Of a stretch of DNA of 64,000 bases, positions 25,462 to 38,747 are shown piece by piece. Under the pieces are notes generated by a model, which saw nothing but the letters and a program-made list of their open reading frames with translations, was not told the DNA's origin and searched no databases. Both the position numbers and the translations under genes were made by a program. The stretch is from Drosophila persimilis. Its lineage: Eukaryota; Arthropoda; Insecta; Diptera; Drosophilidae. Positions within the stretch are counted from its first letter, which is position 1. Every line of letters starts with the position of its first letter. The stretch spans positions 13,888,001 to 13,952,000 of the forward strand of contig NW_020825288.1 in NCBI RefSeq assembly GCF_003286085.1, in the 5' to 3' direction.

Positions 25462-28400
25462 ACCCGAGAACCCTTTTGGCCCAGCATCTTCGTCTTCCTC
25501 GGAGCCCTGCGCCATTTTTATGTCGCCGGAAGTGGCGTGTAATCGTTTTTATTTTGTAATTGTTTTAGTGCCACTTCCTTTCGTGTTTTTTATGTGCTGC
25601 CTGTCCTGTCTGGACCCCATCCTGCCTCTTGCCTGCTGCTTCCTGCTTCCTTTTCGGTTTCGGTTCGGGTCCTTTCTGGATTTTTTCCCACAGCCTTCTC
25701 CCCTTTCGGTTATCCATCGTCCATCGTGCACGCTTTTATGTTGAATGCTGCCGCAGCCGCTGCCGCTGCGCACTTCTGGGGCCAAATAGGTGGCCTCATA
25801 AATCAAATATGTCACAGCAATTTAGGTGTCAGAAATTTTATTTTTTATTTTTATAACATTTTCCCTGCCAAAAAGGAAATGTCCATTGCTCCTCAGGCTA
25901 CCCCCTCGCCCTCTCCTTCCGCCCCAGCAGCGAAAGGGCAACGAAATGCGTAAAAACCCGCAAAAAATATTTAGAGCCGTTCTCAATGGACAGGATCCTT
26001 GGGTCCGGTCTCTGGGTTAATGGTTCCAACGAAAAGCAGTGGCCGTCGGGCAGGGGCTGGGTCAGGGACTGGGGCAAATATTTCTGGGCGCTCCACCGTT
26101 GCGCTCTCAAGAAAACGCAAAATTTAATGAAAAAAGTTTCATAAATATGGCAATGAATTTAATTAAAACCAACAACCACATCGCCAAAAAGGAAAACAAC
26201 AACTACCAAAAAAAAGTTGAGAACGGTCAGCGGGGGCGAAAAAAGGGAGGGAAAATGGTCAGAAAAATGTCGGAGCACTAATTACGCGAATTAAACGTCA
26301 AATTACAAAAACAATTTGTTAGCAGTCATTCAGCAAAGGGAAAATTCAGAAAAAGGTGGTATTCGGAGAGTGAAATGGAGAAGCTATTATGCATATGAGG
26401 GTTCTCGATGCAGGTGCTGCGGTAGTCGTCCTGGAAACAGGAGTGGGATGAATGCATGGACGGATGGCAGGCCAGCGGGGGGCAGGAGTAGAGCGAAGGA
26501 TAGTTAGTGGCGTAAATGGAGAGATGAGATAGAGAGAGATTTAGGTATACAAAGACAGGAGTAGATGACCAAAAATAGAGACGGCTTCACACACAAATTT
26601 TTAGATATATAGAGGTATATATTTAAAGAGAATGTTTGATTGATATAGTTAAAAGAAACATGTATTGGTTTATAGGAATAGCTTCACTTAATCATAATAT
26701 TTTAATACTCTACCATCCTATGAATGTTAGCACTTGATTCGTTTGTCAGTCAGTATATGCATACATATGGATCATGTTAACGCCTTGTTAATTGCCACTA
26801 CACTTCCCTTTCTACGACTCCTTTCTGGTCTAATCCATCCGACACATGTTAATTAGCAGGCTTATGTTAGCACTCTGTTAATTAATTGCTTCCTGCTCGA
26901 GGCACGGAGCTCAGAGTTGGCATAGAAAAGGCTCGCTTGTGAGGAAACGTACATATTTCGTATTCAAATGATTTTTCCGACTTATCTGCGTGTTATCATT
27001 ATATTTACTTCCATTATGGATATTCCGCTGATTAAAGAACATTACCATAAAATCATTCAGTTCATAACACACTGCAAATCGCATTCTATCTGATAATGAA
27101 TACAATTACCATTACTCTCCAACTTAATTGAAATCCCCGCCCCACCTCCTCCACCCAAATAAGAATGAAATCGAAGCCATCCTGATGCAGGACCTGACAC
27201 TGTTGACTGTTGACTGTCGACTGCTGACACTGCGGCTGTGTCTGTTGCTCTTACTGTTTCTGTTTCTGTGTCTGTGTCTGTTTCTGTTCGGATGGTCGAA
27301 TGTCAGCGAATTAAGTCTAATTATGCCCGAGTCTGGAGCTATGACGAAAAATGTTGCGGAACACGCTGTCAACGCTGGTGAAAGTTTCGCTCAGCGGTGG
27401 GGAGGGCTCCATCAAAAGCAGCCGCATCATCGAAAACGCGACTCAGTTTCGATAGAGATTCATTAAACGAGGCTTCGGTCCGGCATCCAGCGCCCCCATT
27501 CATGGTCAAATGTTAATGAATCCATCGGTTGCCGGGAACCGGGCAGACTCTGTCGGGGAGTACATCATTGTAATTGAGTGTTCATTAGTGGGTCCGGCCC
27601 GAACGGGCCAGAGCAGGCTGGCGGGCCGGCTGAATGAATTCTGGCTTATTGGCTTCTCCGACTGCGGCTATCAAATCAGCGGTACAACGTCATTAACATG
27701 TTGGCCCAATGAAGCAGTCAAGCTGAAAGCCTCACAATCCCACAATCTACTTGGGGTCCGTCCAACCCCTAAGCAGGACCAGAAGCAGGCCAATGCCACC
27801 GCCACCGCCAACCCCAAGCACAAGCAGCCCTCACACTCATCCTCATTATCGTCATGAAATCATCATCTTTATGCGCTAATATTTGTGATGTGCTTGCCAA
27901 GTTTTGCGCCAATTTCATTGTACATTAAAGCCAGTAAGGGTTGGGGTTCGCTGAAGGGGGGTTGTGGTGGAGGGAAAGGGCCAGGGGTTTCGCCAAGAAT
28001 CTGCAAAGGGCCACTCGGGCTGGCCGTAAGCGAAGTTTACAAATATAATTTGGTAAATGTGCGTTATGGCAATGAAATGAAAGAAAGGGATGGCAGTTCC
28101 GAACTCTTTCTGGCCAAAAGTGCTGCTCGTGGAAGAAAGTAGCGAAGGGGCGGCATGGGCGACAGAGGCAGCAAGGTAAGGGGTGAGCCAAGAGCAGGAG
28201 CGACTGCCAACAAATTGCTGTCGGTGTTGTTGTGCTTAAGTTTTTTGGCAGCGCGAAACATCTGACTCGGATTTGATTAATTCTGAAGTCGGTTTAACGT
28301 CTAAGACAGGGGGTGGAGTGCGCCAAGTCGGAGGAGGGAGGTGGGCGGCGGAGAGGTTGAAGCTTATTCATTTCGCTGTGGCTTCTGGCTCAAACTTTGA

Positions 28401-29206
28401 CGAGCGGGAAGAACGCTAAGGATTGGAGGCAGGAGTTGCGGGCATCCGGCAGACGTTAAATCAAAAGTAGCTCAAGTAACAAATTTGATTATAAAATGCA
28501 ACAACTGTAAATGTTATTATGGCGGAAATTTGTGGCAAAGGAAAGATAGACAGAGATAGAGAGGGGCAGATAACTGTCAGAGCGAGAAAGAGAGTTGGTT
28601 GCATTGTTTTCTGGCAGTTTGGAGCTCATCTTGGCCAGAACTATCAAATATTTATGGAATGCGCTCTCAAATTACACAACGCCTGATTGCCCCAACCAAG
28701 CGTTGGCCATAAATTGGCTATACTCGTATTTTAGCAATGGCATACTCAACTTAAATGCTTTCTTCGATTTAATGAGTAATGGAGAAAAAATCACTTCACA
28801 TTTTATAGCATACTTTTGAGCGGCTCAAATAAGCAATACAAATTTCATTGCCTACTTTTGTGGGTGATTTTGGTCGCTTGTGGTCGCTTGACTAGGGATT
28901 TAATTAGAGCCCAGCCGGACGAATGGAGAACTTTTGTCACTTGCCACATCACTTTATAGATAAATCCACTTAAGGCGACACATAATCAAAGATAACTTTC
29001 CAGCTTGTTCCCCCAAAACATCCTACTCCTCGTGTGTGTTTAGATGGGTATGAGGTAGCCTTTAGCAGTCTGGTTGAGTGACAGTCAGCTCTTAACTCTC
29101 AACTCCCAACCCTCTATGCTTCTGTTGCAGGACTACCTCCATCTCTAGCTCCAGTTCCATCTGATAGTTAATTTCTGTCATTCACTGTAGAAGATAGAAG
29201 TCAGAC

Positions 29207-29233
29207 AGAGAGAGAGGGAGAGAGAGAGAGAGA
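29207..29233. repeat. (GA)n microsatellite
   Basis: GA run with one GGG interruption; a potential GAGA-factor substrate. Confidence 0.9.
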
Positions 29234-30885
29234 CAATGAGAGGAAACGAAAGGGTTCTAAAGCTCTGGCTGAGTGCATTTGTTGCCGTTGCTGTTGCAAC
29301 TTGAATTATGTGCATGTCATTGTCTAACTACACTCGCATAAAACTCATTTTCCATTTTCGAGTATGCTCTTGGATTGGTGCTGCTGCTGCTGGTGCTGGT
29401 CTTGGTCCTGGCCCTGGCTTTGGCTTTGGCTCTCCCACTGATGGTCCTGGTACTCCTCCATTATCATTCAGCCATCCGACTGCGACAACGATCAAACAAA
29501 CAAAAAATACTCCAAATACGAGTACAACAATAAGAACAGCAAAAATAACCAGAATATTTCCCCTTTTTCCTACAGCAAACACAAAATAAATTAGAATTGA
29601 AATAATTCCGGGCGAAACTTTGTTCCTTTTGCAATTTTATTTTCATTTTATTTCTCATTTTTGCTTTTTTTTTTGGTAGTTTTTAATAAAGCAAACGCCG
29701 TTGTGCAAACTTTTCGACCAGCGGCGGCAACGCTGCGTATGGGCAATATGCAAAAATGCCAGCGGACCCAACTCAACTGCCCCGGTGCCGCCCTGTCCCC
29801 TGTACCCTGTCCACCCCTGTTAGACATCCTGCTCCACAGTCGCCCTCTCCTGGCCACTCGAGCCAACAGCTTTTGCGGTCGGACTTGTGGCAAACAAGCA
29901 AACAAACAAACAAACAAAGCAATAAGGAGCAAAAGCAGGAACCAGGAGCCGGGACGAGTGCGAGAACCAGAGCCAGGAACTAGGAGTAGGAGTAGTAGAC
30001 CGAGCACTAGCACCCACAGGCCGCAGAGCACAAGGGAGACAGGGAGGCAGAACCGAGTGGGACAGAGACGCACATAGAGCGAGATATAAATAAATAAAAG
30101 TTCAAGGATGCGTGCGCTTTTATCTTCTTGGTCTTTTGCCGCTGATTCCACTTGCTTTGCTTTCGTTTTTCATTTTCCGGCTTTTCTTTTCTTTTTTTAT
30201 GTTTTGGTTGTATTTCCCTCATTCACGTTTTCATATTTTGTAAATAGCTGGGCCAAAAACTTTTTGCGGCAATTTAAACTAATGATTTAACATTTTGTGT
30301 GCCTTTGTGTGTGTGTGGGACATTCGCATTCATTCGATTCCGCCTCTGCTTTTGCTCCGCTCTGCATCCCGTCCCACGAGTATCTGTCCCTCCATTCATG
30401 TCCTGTCGAGACGCAGTCGAGAGGACCGGCTAGGGGTCGGAGTCGATGTCGGGGTCGGTCAGTGAAACCGCAATTTGAATATATAAATATATTTTAATGA
30501 TGTCGCCGCTCATTAATCATAATCTATTCATTAATTTTAGCCTCCTAGCCCGCCTGACATGTCTACGGATAGGGACGGATGACGGGACGGCGGGGACGAG
30601 TCTGCGAGTGCGGGTATGGGTCAGAGATTGTAGAGAATGTTTTACAACCAAGTGAAATGTGTACAAAATGTTTGCGCGACCTTTGTTCCACACAGGGCTT
30701 TCAGATAGCATCGCGAAACGGCCAAGAATCTACGAGTAACATGACATCACAGCTAATTAACGAAAATATCTTTACCTGTCCCAGCGCCACCACCTGCCCA
30801 ATTAGCAGAGGGCTGGAGGGGTAAACGAAAGCCCTGCTTTCCCTAATGACAATTTTTTTTTGTCGCAGATATAAATTATGCATTA

Positions 30886-30927
30886 GCTGGGGCTGGGGCT
30901 GGGGCTGGGGCCGGGGCCGGGGCCTGG
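30886..30927. repeat. (GGGGCT/GGGGCC)n hexamer array
   Basis: About seven units, G-rich on the plus strand with many GGGG runs, so G-quadruplex formation is possible (inference). Confidence 0.92.
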
Positions 30928-32676
30928 CTCAAGGCGGAAAAGTCGGAAGAGGCGGCCGCTCAGCGTCAAATGCTGTTAAATATTTGAAAAATATTTAGCG
31001 CTGAGCGCAGCTGGGATTCCGGATCTGGCCAGGACTGAGATTCGAAATAGGCGACAGTTGGCCCTTAAATAGGGGCAGGGGATGGTCGTCAATGGGCGTG
31101 GCAGCTACACAAAATGTCTCCCATTAGCCCGTTTTTATTAAATTCAAGTCACAGTTGTCCGGTGCGGCTGGGTCCGGGATTGGAGTGGGTTTCGGCTCGG
31201 ACTGGACTGCTCTGGTCTGCTCTGCTCTGGGATGGATGGGAGTCTCGGAGAAATCGAAGCAGGATAATTTGTCACCAGAGAGCCAGAAGGAGAGAGAGGG
31301 AAAGTGAGAGACGTGGGCGAGAAATGGTGAAACATTAAATTTGGCAAATAAATGGACACTTGTTTGTCATAACGCTGCAAATGCGCCCAAATAAAATGAA
31401 AATGAAAATGGAAAACCAAAAACGTAAAGAAAAAACGTTGGAATCGACGGTGTGATGGCGTGACGGCGATGCTGCCGACGACGATGTAATCCAAACAAAC
31501 AAAAAAAAAGACACATAGCGGAGAGGAGGGAAAAAAGGGGGAAGGAGAATGTTAAAAATGAAAAACAAGACCATTACCATCGGTGCAATAAAATAGAAAA
31601 CAACCAGCCCGACTATCATTCGAACTGAAGTGCTCGACCCAGGGGATACCCTGCAAGCGACGGAGGATCTGGCGGATGCTGCATTGCAATTTTAATGGGA
31701 ATATATTGATTGCAGAGAAAATGGTTGAAAGAGTTTATCTTGTACACTGGAAAAGGAAAATGAAATTAACAAAAGTTTGTATAGATTTTGGCTATTTTTG
31801 TATGCAGTTTTAATATGCAGGAGCTGTGGAAGACGCTCAGTTTTTTCATTGGATTCAGAGTTTGAAAGTAAAACAATCCCAAAGTAATTGAAACTCCAAA
31901 GAAAATCTTGTGTATCGTTATACATTTTTGATGAACGATCCGTGAGTCTTCAAACTGCAGCTCCCTTACATAAAAAGACTCCAGAGAATCACTGTCTTGA
32001 AATCCATTTTTGAAAGACATTCCCCCACACTTTTGGTCTATATTGTTCTCTGCTCTGCTCTGCGCTGCTCCACTTAACCTAATGAAATGTACAACTCTAG
32101 GAGCCTTCTTTGATCTCCAAATCCCTGTACACTCGGGCCACGCCAGCCAGCCACAAGATCCGTTTCCATTAATGTCCTATCAGAACATTGAATGCGATGC
32201 TGTCAAATCAATAAGGCAAATACTTTAGTGCCCTTCTATTCCAATATGCCTCAATTTGTTGCATGCACCGCTTTTGGCAGCAGCCAGCAGCGGCCGGCAG
32301 CAGCGACAGCAACGGCAGAGGAAGCAAAACGGAACGAAAGAAATAGAGCTGGGAAAGGGGTAATGTAAGGAATGGCAAGTAAAAGGAGTGGGCAAATACA
32401 ACGACACGAGGAAACGGCAAATGGCAATGGCAAAAAGTAAATAAATCGCTTCAAATTTTCGCATGGATTGTGAGTGGGCAGAGGAGAGGCGGTGGGGGCA
32501 CAGAGAGTTTGGGGAACGGAACCCAAAAACTGCTGAGCACAAAACTGAGCAGAAATGAAGGAGGATAAGGAGAAGGAGAAAAGACCAAAGAAGAACTGAA
32601 GTAGAAGATGAAGGCGAGATGGCAAAAGGCAAAGTTGCACCTACAACCGTTCGCCTTTTTGGTTCTTTATTGTTTT

Positions 32677-32984
32677 TATACCCTTCTAGAGAGTATTATG
32701 ATTTTGGGCTGCTGTCTGCAAGGCTGAAATCTATTGCATAGAATCCTATAGGGTATTATATATGTCAGGATCGGTAGCCACCTCCCTTTAACTATGCACA
32801 ACTACCGTCTTTTAAGTTTACCCTTAACAGACCCTTTTTTATAGTATTTACTCGTATTTCAGTTCGATCCGACTATCGTACATGTATATTCCATCTAAAA
32901 GATCAGTTGAAAAGTAGTCTTGTAAGTAGAACATAACGCTTCATCCGACGATGGAGCTTTAAGGGTATCCAATGCTTCGGGCCC
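32677..32984 (+). mobile_element. DINE-1 (INE-1-type Helitron) remnant
   Basis: A clear 5' block: TATACCCTTCTAGAGAGTAT, then TATGATTTTGGGCTGCTGTC and TGCAAGGC, very close to the family start. The 3' block is TTTAAGGGTATCCAATGCTT then CGGGCC. A CCTATAGGGTATTATATATG block matches the internal CCTATAAAGTATATATAT. This is among the best-preserved copies in the window. Confidence 0.8.
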
Positions 32985-34822
32985 GGGGCCATCGCTCAGT
33001 TCTTGTTGCTACTGCTGTTATTATTGTTGTTTGTTGGTTTTGTTGGTGTCGTAGGTTGTTAAAGGTTCTGGTAGTGGTTCTGGCCCTGCCAATGTCCCTG
33101 GCTCCCAGCTAGGGACACTTTCTGCGTAGAGTGTACCAGGTGCAATCTATCGATTCGCCGTGCTGCCCCATGCTCTCACCCCCACCCTGTGTCACTCTTT
33201 CTCGCCTTGTCGCCTGCCTCCTGCCTCCTGCCTTGTGCCTCCTTCTTGTTTGCTATTTGTGCTCGTTATGGTTGCTGGAGCCGCTTTGCTGTTATTGTTG
33301 TTGCAGTTGAAATATTTACGATGTACGTTGGACTATTCCACTATTTGTAACACCCTGAGACGGGAGCCCCCGACGACACACGCACAAATGTTGCCCCTGC
33401 TTGCGATACCCCGTAGTCGTGGAGTCCGTTGCACTCGTGCAGGTGTATGCAACAGGCACAGTTTTCGGCCCAGATAAAAACCTAAAATGGAACAGCTCTG
33501 CATGGAGTCTGCATGGATGATATCCTCTAGTCGTTACACCATCCACATTACGAGTTTTCACTTGATTTTCTTTCTCCTCAGCACACTCTCCCACTCTCTC
33601 GCCCAGTTTGTGCATCAGTTCTCTTATATGTATTTTGTATTTGTATTTCTTTAGTTCTTGCTGCTGGTGCTGTGACGGGGGGACACGGCGAAAGCGAAAA
33701 CCAAAGGGGAATGGATACACAGTAATAAAATAACAAAATAAGAATAGAAAGAAAGCGAACCCAAACAAGATGCGTCCTGCTTTCATTTATAATTTTATTT
33801 ATTATTTTTTATTTTTTCAATGCATTTTGGCGTAAATAAAGAAATAAAGCGCTGGGGCAAAAAAAATACAAGAAAAGGTGGATACAGACGGCGGGGGAGG
33901 GGTGTGTTTTTCTGCTGGGGATCGGAGCGGCAGCAAAAGTGGAATAATTTGTGCAAATTTTATGTGCGGCACTTTTCATTATTTGCAAGAACAAGAACAG
34001 GGGGAAGGCCTGGGCTCGAATAGGAGTTGGGGGCAAGACGCAGGACGAGTATTTTAATAAAACCGCATGCCACATACATAGATACACACACACACACACA
34101 CGGAGAGAGAGAGGGAGAACGAGACACGCGTAGGGCTGGTTTCATAAAGGCAAAGAAAGCAATTGAGTTGCGTTGAAGTGGCATAAAGTAGTGGCAAGTG
34201 GCGGCGGTTGGGTGGTAGTTGTTGTTGGCCTGGCCCAGAGCCCGTCTCGGCTTGCTTTTTAACCATTTTTGTTTGGCTGTGGCGCTCACCGTTCACCGTT
34301 TCAGCGTGCTGTTGCCACACAGGTAGGGATCCTGGTGCCGAGCAGGATCCGAGCTCCTCTTCTGCTGGCTTGTAATGGGAAATGAAATGAATGAATGAGC
34401 ATAAGCACTTTTTTGTTTGTCTGTTGGTTTGTTTGTTTGTTGGTTGCTTCGGTGGTTGGTTCTGGGCTCTGGGCTCTGGGCTCTGGATTCTGGCGTTCGG
34501 GGAATGGGGCGGTCTGAACGGACTGCCTCTGTTTGTCTGTTTGTGGCCGCAGACGCAGAGGGCAGAAGGGAAAAGGTAGAAGGCAGAAGGCAGACGGCAG
34601 ACGGCAGAACAGAAATGATGCACTTCAAATTAAAATGCGAATGCAAGCGAAAACTTCAAAAGAAGCACTAGAACAGAATGCACAGAGAAGCGCAAACGAG
34701 ATACTAATAGACAATGCCAAATGCTGAGCCCCCTCCCCCAAACCAACTACTAGGGGATATCCCCTTCTGTTTGGTCTGCTTTGGTCGTGGGTAGGCGTGG
34801 TCGTTCCATTGAATTGAATGGC

Positions 34823-34835
34823 GGGGGGGGGGGGG
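34823..34835. repeat. G13 homopolymer
   Basis: Thirteen consecutive G; its length may be a sequencing or assembly error. Confidence 0.85.
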
Positions 34836-35472
34836 ACGTGGGACACCATAAACACACTAACACACTGTCCCAGCGAAAGTGTCTCTCTCCCTCGCCAAGG
34901 ACGTGTGTGTGTGTGTGTGTGTCGGTTTATGGGTGTTTGTGTAACCAACCAAGGATAAAGTTAGCGACGACGATGGCCCAGGACATACAAATGCACTCTG
35001 GCATAGAGATGGTCAAGTGAATTATGCGAGCATCCACCAACAATACAGAATACAGAATGGAATACTATACTATACTATTGATCATGAATAGAGTATATCG
35101 GCCTCTTTAGTCATCCCAAATCTAACTGGTAAAGTCTTCAGACAACTCTCGCGTTTCCCTGATATCGCTGCATATACCCAGTTTGATTGATGGCGCTGTT
35201 ATTTAAATCACTCTAAATTATTCAGATTCGATGAGGCTCAATCACGTGCCCAGGCACGAGAGCACGCTCCCATCTCTAATACAAATGCACTTTGGACGTG
35301 GCCGACGCGCGCTAAATTCGCCTTAATTCACTTTTCATACAAAACAGCAGCAGCACAAAAGCACGCCCCACACGCACACACACACACATGCATAATAAAA
35401 AGAGAAAGAGACTGAGAGATGGAGACAGAGACGGAGAGAGTTGGGAGAGAGGGTAGACACACAAAGACACTA

Positions 35473-35474
<2 letters not shown>

Positions 35475-35508
<34 letters not shown>
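35475..35508. repeat. (CA)n microsatellite
   Basis: About 34 bp of uninterrupted CA. Confidence 0.95.
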
Positions 35509-35510
<2 letters not shown>

Positions 35511-36448
35511 CCACCCACGCTGAAGCAAATGCATGTTTGTTGTAATTAATTTAAAATATTATTACAAGAGCGCGCGCGAGCGCTAAACTAAAGAAGAAAC
35601 AAGAGCAGGAATGGAGGTGGAAAGGAGGTGGAAAGGAGGTGAAAGTGGAAGCAGGAGTAGAGGTGGATGGATGCTGGAGCACGAATAGAGGTAGGAGTGG
35701 GAGCAGGAGCATCAAAAGGAGAAACTAGAACTGGAGATGGAGATGGAGTTGAAGTTGAAGTTGGGAGAACGAACACCAAGCCGCCAGTGACAAGGCAACG
35801 TTAAATAATTATAGCCCAAGCGAACTGCAAACAGAGAGAAAACAAACACACTCAAACAAGCACTCACACACGGAAACAGTGTGTGACTGAGAGAGGAGAT
35901 GTGGCTAAATAACCGTACATATGTTGCTTCCGGCTACACTGCAAAAAAAGGAAGGAATATTAGCTTGACATCTGATTTTCTGCATATTTGGTGTACCGTG
36001 AATTTGAGCAGTTTTTAAAGGTTTTTCTTGCCGTGCACTTTTCGTATGTAGTGGGCGTTGTGGAAACAAAAAACCTGAGCCCCGAACCCGACTTTATTTT
36101 TAATTGACGCGACAACAAGCAGGAACAGCAAATCAACAAGCACCCGTCAAAGAGCTACGAGGGGATGCTACCAAAAGTGGTAAGGGAGGGGCGATTGGCA
36201 GCCCTGATCAGGCAGTAAGGCAAAAAAAAACCAACAAAAATACCAAAGACACAGAATGAAATTGAAAAAAAAAAAAACAAAAAAAAAGGAACGAGAGCGA
36301 TGAAGAAAACAAAGAGGAGAAAGCGAAAGAAAGTAATAAACGTAAAGCTATTACAAAATCTGATAATGGTCCGGAGCTGGCAATGAGGCAGACAAATAAA
36401 CGCATGCCGGAACACGCACAGATATGCACAAACACGAACAGCATTAGA

Positions 36449-36487
36449 CAGAGAGAGAGAGAGATAGAGAGAGAGAACGAGAGAGAG
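36449..36487. repeat. (GA)n microsatellite
   Basis: GA run with GATAGA and GAACGA interruptions. Confidence 0.93.
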
Positions 36488-36646
36488 CGGGCGGAACGCA
36501 ATGGAAGTGGAACACAATAATAATGCAAGCCATCGAAACTGTAACAAAGTGCAACACAGAGCAGAGGCAGCCCTGGCCTGGGGAGCACATAAAGCCCGTT
36601 ACAATATGCCCTGCCACAGCAACAGCAGCAGCAGGAGAGAAGGGGA

Positions 36647-36695
36647 GCAGCAGCCGCAGCAGCAGCAGCAGCAGCAACAGCAACAGCAGGCAGCG
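36647..36695. repeat. (CAG/CAA)n trinucleotide array
   Basis: About 16 CAG/CAA units. Produces poly-Gln, poly-Ala and poly-Leu frames on both strands. Confidence 0.93.
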
Positions 36696-38139
36696 GCAAC
36701 ATAAACTTTGGAGGCGCGCGTGCTGCGACGGTTGCCGCAATATTAATTTCACGAATGAACAACCCTTGAATAAGCATCATGCACTCCATGTCCCGTCCCG
36801 TTGCCACGCGTAAGAGAGCGCACATGGAAGAGAGAGTGGAATAAGAGAGCTCGCCTAAGAGAGGACTGTCTCTCAGTGAAAGCTCACTGGAGAGCTTCGT
36901 GTGCTGGCCCGAAGTTCGCACACTGACAAAAATAAAAGGAAAAGAAGCCACGGAAGAGCCGATGCCGAGAAGCCGCCCCGCTGTGTGCGTGCGTGTCTGT
37001 GTGGCTGTGCAGGCCAGTTGCTTTTTCATTGTGCATTTCCCAGAGGTGCATTTTTCTGAAAATCTAATTTGAGAGATTGAGATTGTTTGGTCTTTCAATG
37101 TTCTGCTCGGTCGTTCGTGTTGCGACGCTTGCAATTTTGGGCCAACAACAAAAATATCCAAGGCATTCTAACACATACAAACATACATAAGTACACATGC
37201 ATACATATATGTTCACATGCTTATATATTTATGCAGCAAAACATATTGGGGAGTTATTGTCACACGCACACACTCAGAGAGACTCTGAGAAAGAGAGAAA
37301 GATGTACATGCCCTCACACGCTCACTTTAATTGGAAGCGCTTCCGTTACGCTGTGGCAATTTTTTTGAAAAATCTACATTGGACCTTTGGCTGTGGAGAA
37401 AAGTCAGCACGGCACAGCACAGAGCAGAGCATAGCAGCAGTAGCTGTGGCATCCACAGCGGCTTCAATCATTGCGCGCCACGCTCGCTGCGGTTTGACAA
37501 ACATTTTTCACAGAATGTGCAGAAGGCAACCGCCAACCTCCACGGACCCCAGCCCCAACCCCATCTCCAGCTCCAGTCACCTCTCCGACACCCCTCTGGT
37601 ATATGGCACTCCTCCTCTTACTTATTCCGTGTATGTTTGATGAGTATACGAGAGTTTTATGGCTGTATTGGGACTGAGCTGTGAGCAGGAGTAGAAGGAT
37701 GTGGAGTACCAGGAGCAGGAGCACGATGAGAATGAGGATGTGGAGTATTAAAAGGCAGGATGAGAGCCAGGAGCAAGAGTATGACGAGCAGGCTTTGCCT
37801 TGATGGGGGTCTGAGGTGATTGGGTTATGCTGTGATTTTAATTTTGAAATCATACGACTGTGAATGCCAGGGCTGCAATCCAAAGCGATACGATACGATA
37901 CGATGCGATACATGTGCGGATTTATTTATGCATACTCGAACACGCACACAGTGTGTATCTGTATATGTACATGTATGGGGGGAATAAAGCGATAAAGCGC
38001 CTTACAGGATTTTGCATCGGACTGCTGCTGCTGCTGCTGCTGTTCGCAATTTGATAAGCTACCTCTGGGCATTATTTTTACGACTCTTTTTTTTCTCACT
38101 TGCCAGACGCCTGCAAATATGCAATAAAATATTCCGATA

Positions 38140-38424
38140 TTAAGCTGGTGTGTAAATCAAACGAATCTTATTGTTTTCAATTTGCGCCACGAGTACTCGT
38201 TGCTGCTTTTTAGCCAAACGGATTAGACCTTCAGTCAATTGGGGAGAGCTTGATCCCCAAAAAAAGACCCCATCAACAATCCATGCAGAACCGACTAACC
38301 GATTAAGTATACGCGCTGTTGAACAATTTATTGAGTTTGTATAATTCTTTAAATAAATCTTTTGAAGTTCAATTTCATTTTTCCATTCCCGTATATTAAA
38401 GCAAATTGTTTTGACATATCCCAA
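38140..38424 (-). other. Unrecognised 94-codon ORF downstream of FAR
   Basis: An ATG-initiated frame of 94 codons in AT-rich DNA, with a mixed amino-acid composition and no simple repeats, unlike nearly all other open frames in the flanks. It begins about 20 nt past the FAR poly(A) signal on the same strand. The C-terminal half (for example GVFFWGSSSPQLTEGLIRLA) looks like ordinary soluble protein. I see no signal peptide, no clear membrane segment and no known motif. No AATAAA follows closely on the minus strand. It could be a small orphan gene, an exon, a decayed insertion or chance. Confidence 0.3.
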
Positions 38425-38747
38425 ACAAAATGTGAAGCAGTTTTTATTGTGATCGATCGTCTAGATCCACATTACGAGTGCACAATCAACTCCAACGAAT
38501 TTACATTAAGATACATACGTACGAACTAAGCTATACAAGGGTCGGATAAAGCGTTTCAAAGATATGACTAAGGGCATACGGATATGTTACAAACATACAT
38601 AGGTACATACAGCTACGACTAACAACTATTGCAGAAGATGAAACGGAAACGAAAGTGTTCGGGAACAAGGAAAGAAAGATTGACAAGGAGGAGAGAAGTG
38701 AAAGACATGCCCTACAGTATTAATACATAAGAAAAAGTGTAGCGATC
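38425..38747 (-). other. CG5065: FAR 3' UTR with poly(A) signal
   Basis: After the TAG stop (38750-38748) the first canonical AATAAA on the minus strand lies at 38448-38443. A T/G-rich stretch (TTTTGTTTGG) follows it, as expected downstream of a cleavage site. This gives a 3' UTR of about 320 nt. The exact cleavage site is inferred. Confidence 0.6.

Larger units (their letters stand above)
25235..32676. other. Non-coding DNA
   Basis: No exon is supported. The segments around 27600-28100 and 28600-28820 have open frames without simple repeats but no start context, splice sites or recognisable domains. Repeats within are listed separately. Confidence 0.6.
32985..38139. other. Non-coding DNA with dense microsatellites
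   Basis: Contains poly-G, CA, GA and CAG arrays (listed), AT-rich 33780-33850 and a GAGA-rich stretch at 36800-36960. The longest open frame of the window (317 codons, minus strand, 37161-36208) lies here but is repeat-driven. Confidence 0.65.

Noticed and set aside
27510-27857. 115-codon plus ORF without obvious repeats in its first half
   Set aside because: No homology that I recognise, poor start context and a low-complexity C-terminus. Length is within chance for GC-balanced DNA in six frames of 64 kb.
31643-31770. Possible DINE-1 start (ATACCCTGCAAGCGACGG)
   Set aside because: Only about 12 bp match and no downstream family blocks or 3' end could be found.
36208-37161. 317-codon minus-strand ORF, the longest open frame in the window
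   Set aside because: Driven by CAG and GA repeats (poly-Ala, poly-Cys, Leu/Ser runs) with plus-strand frames open over the same bases. No domain, no start context, no splice pattern.
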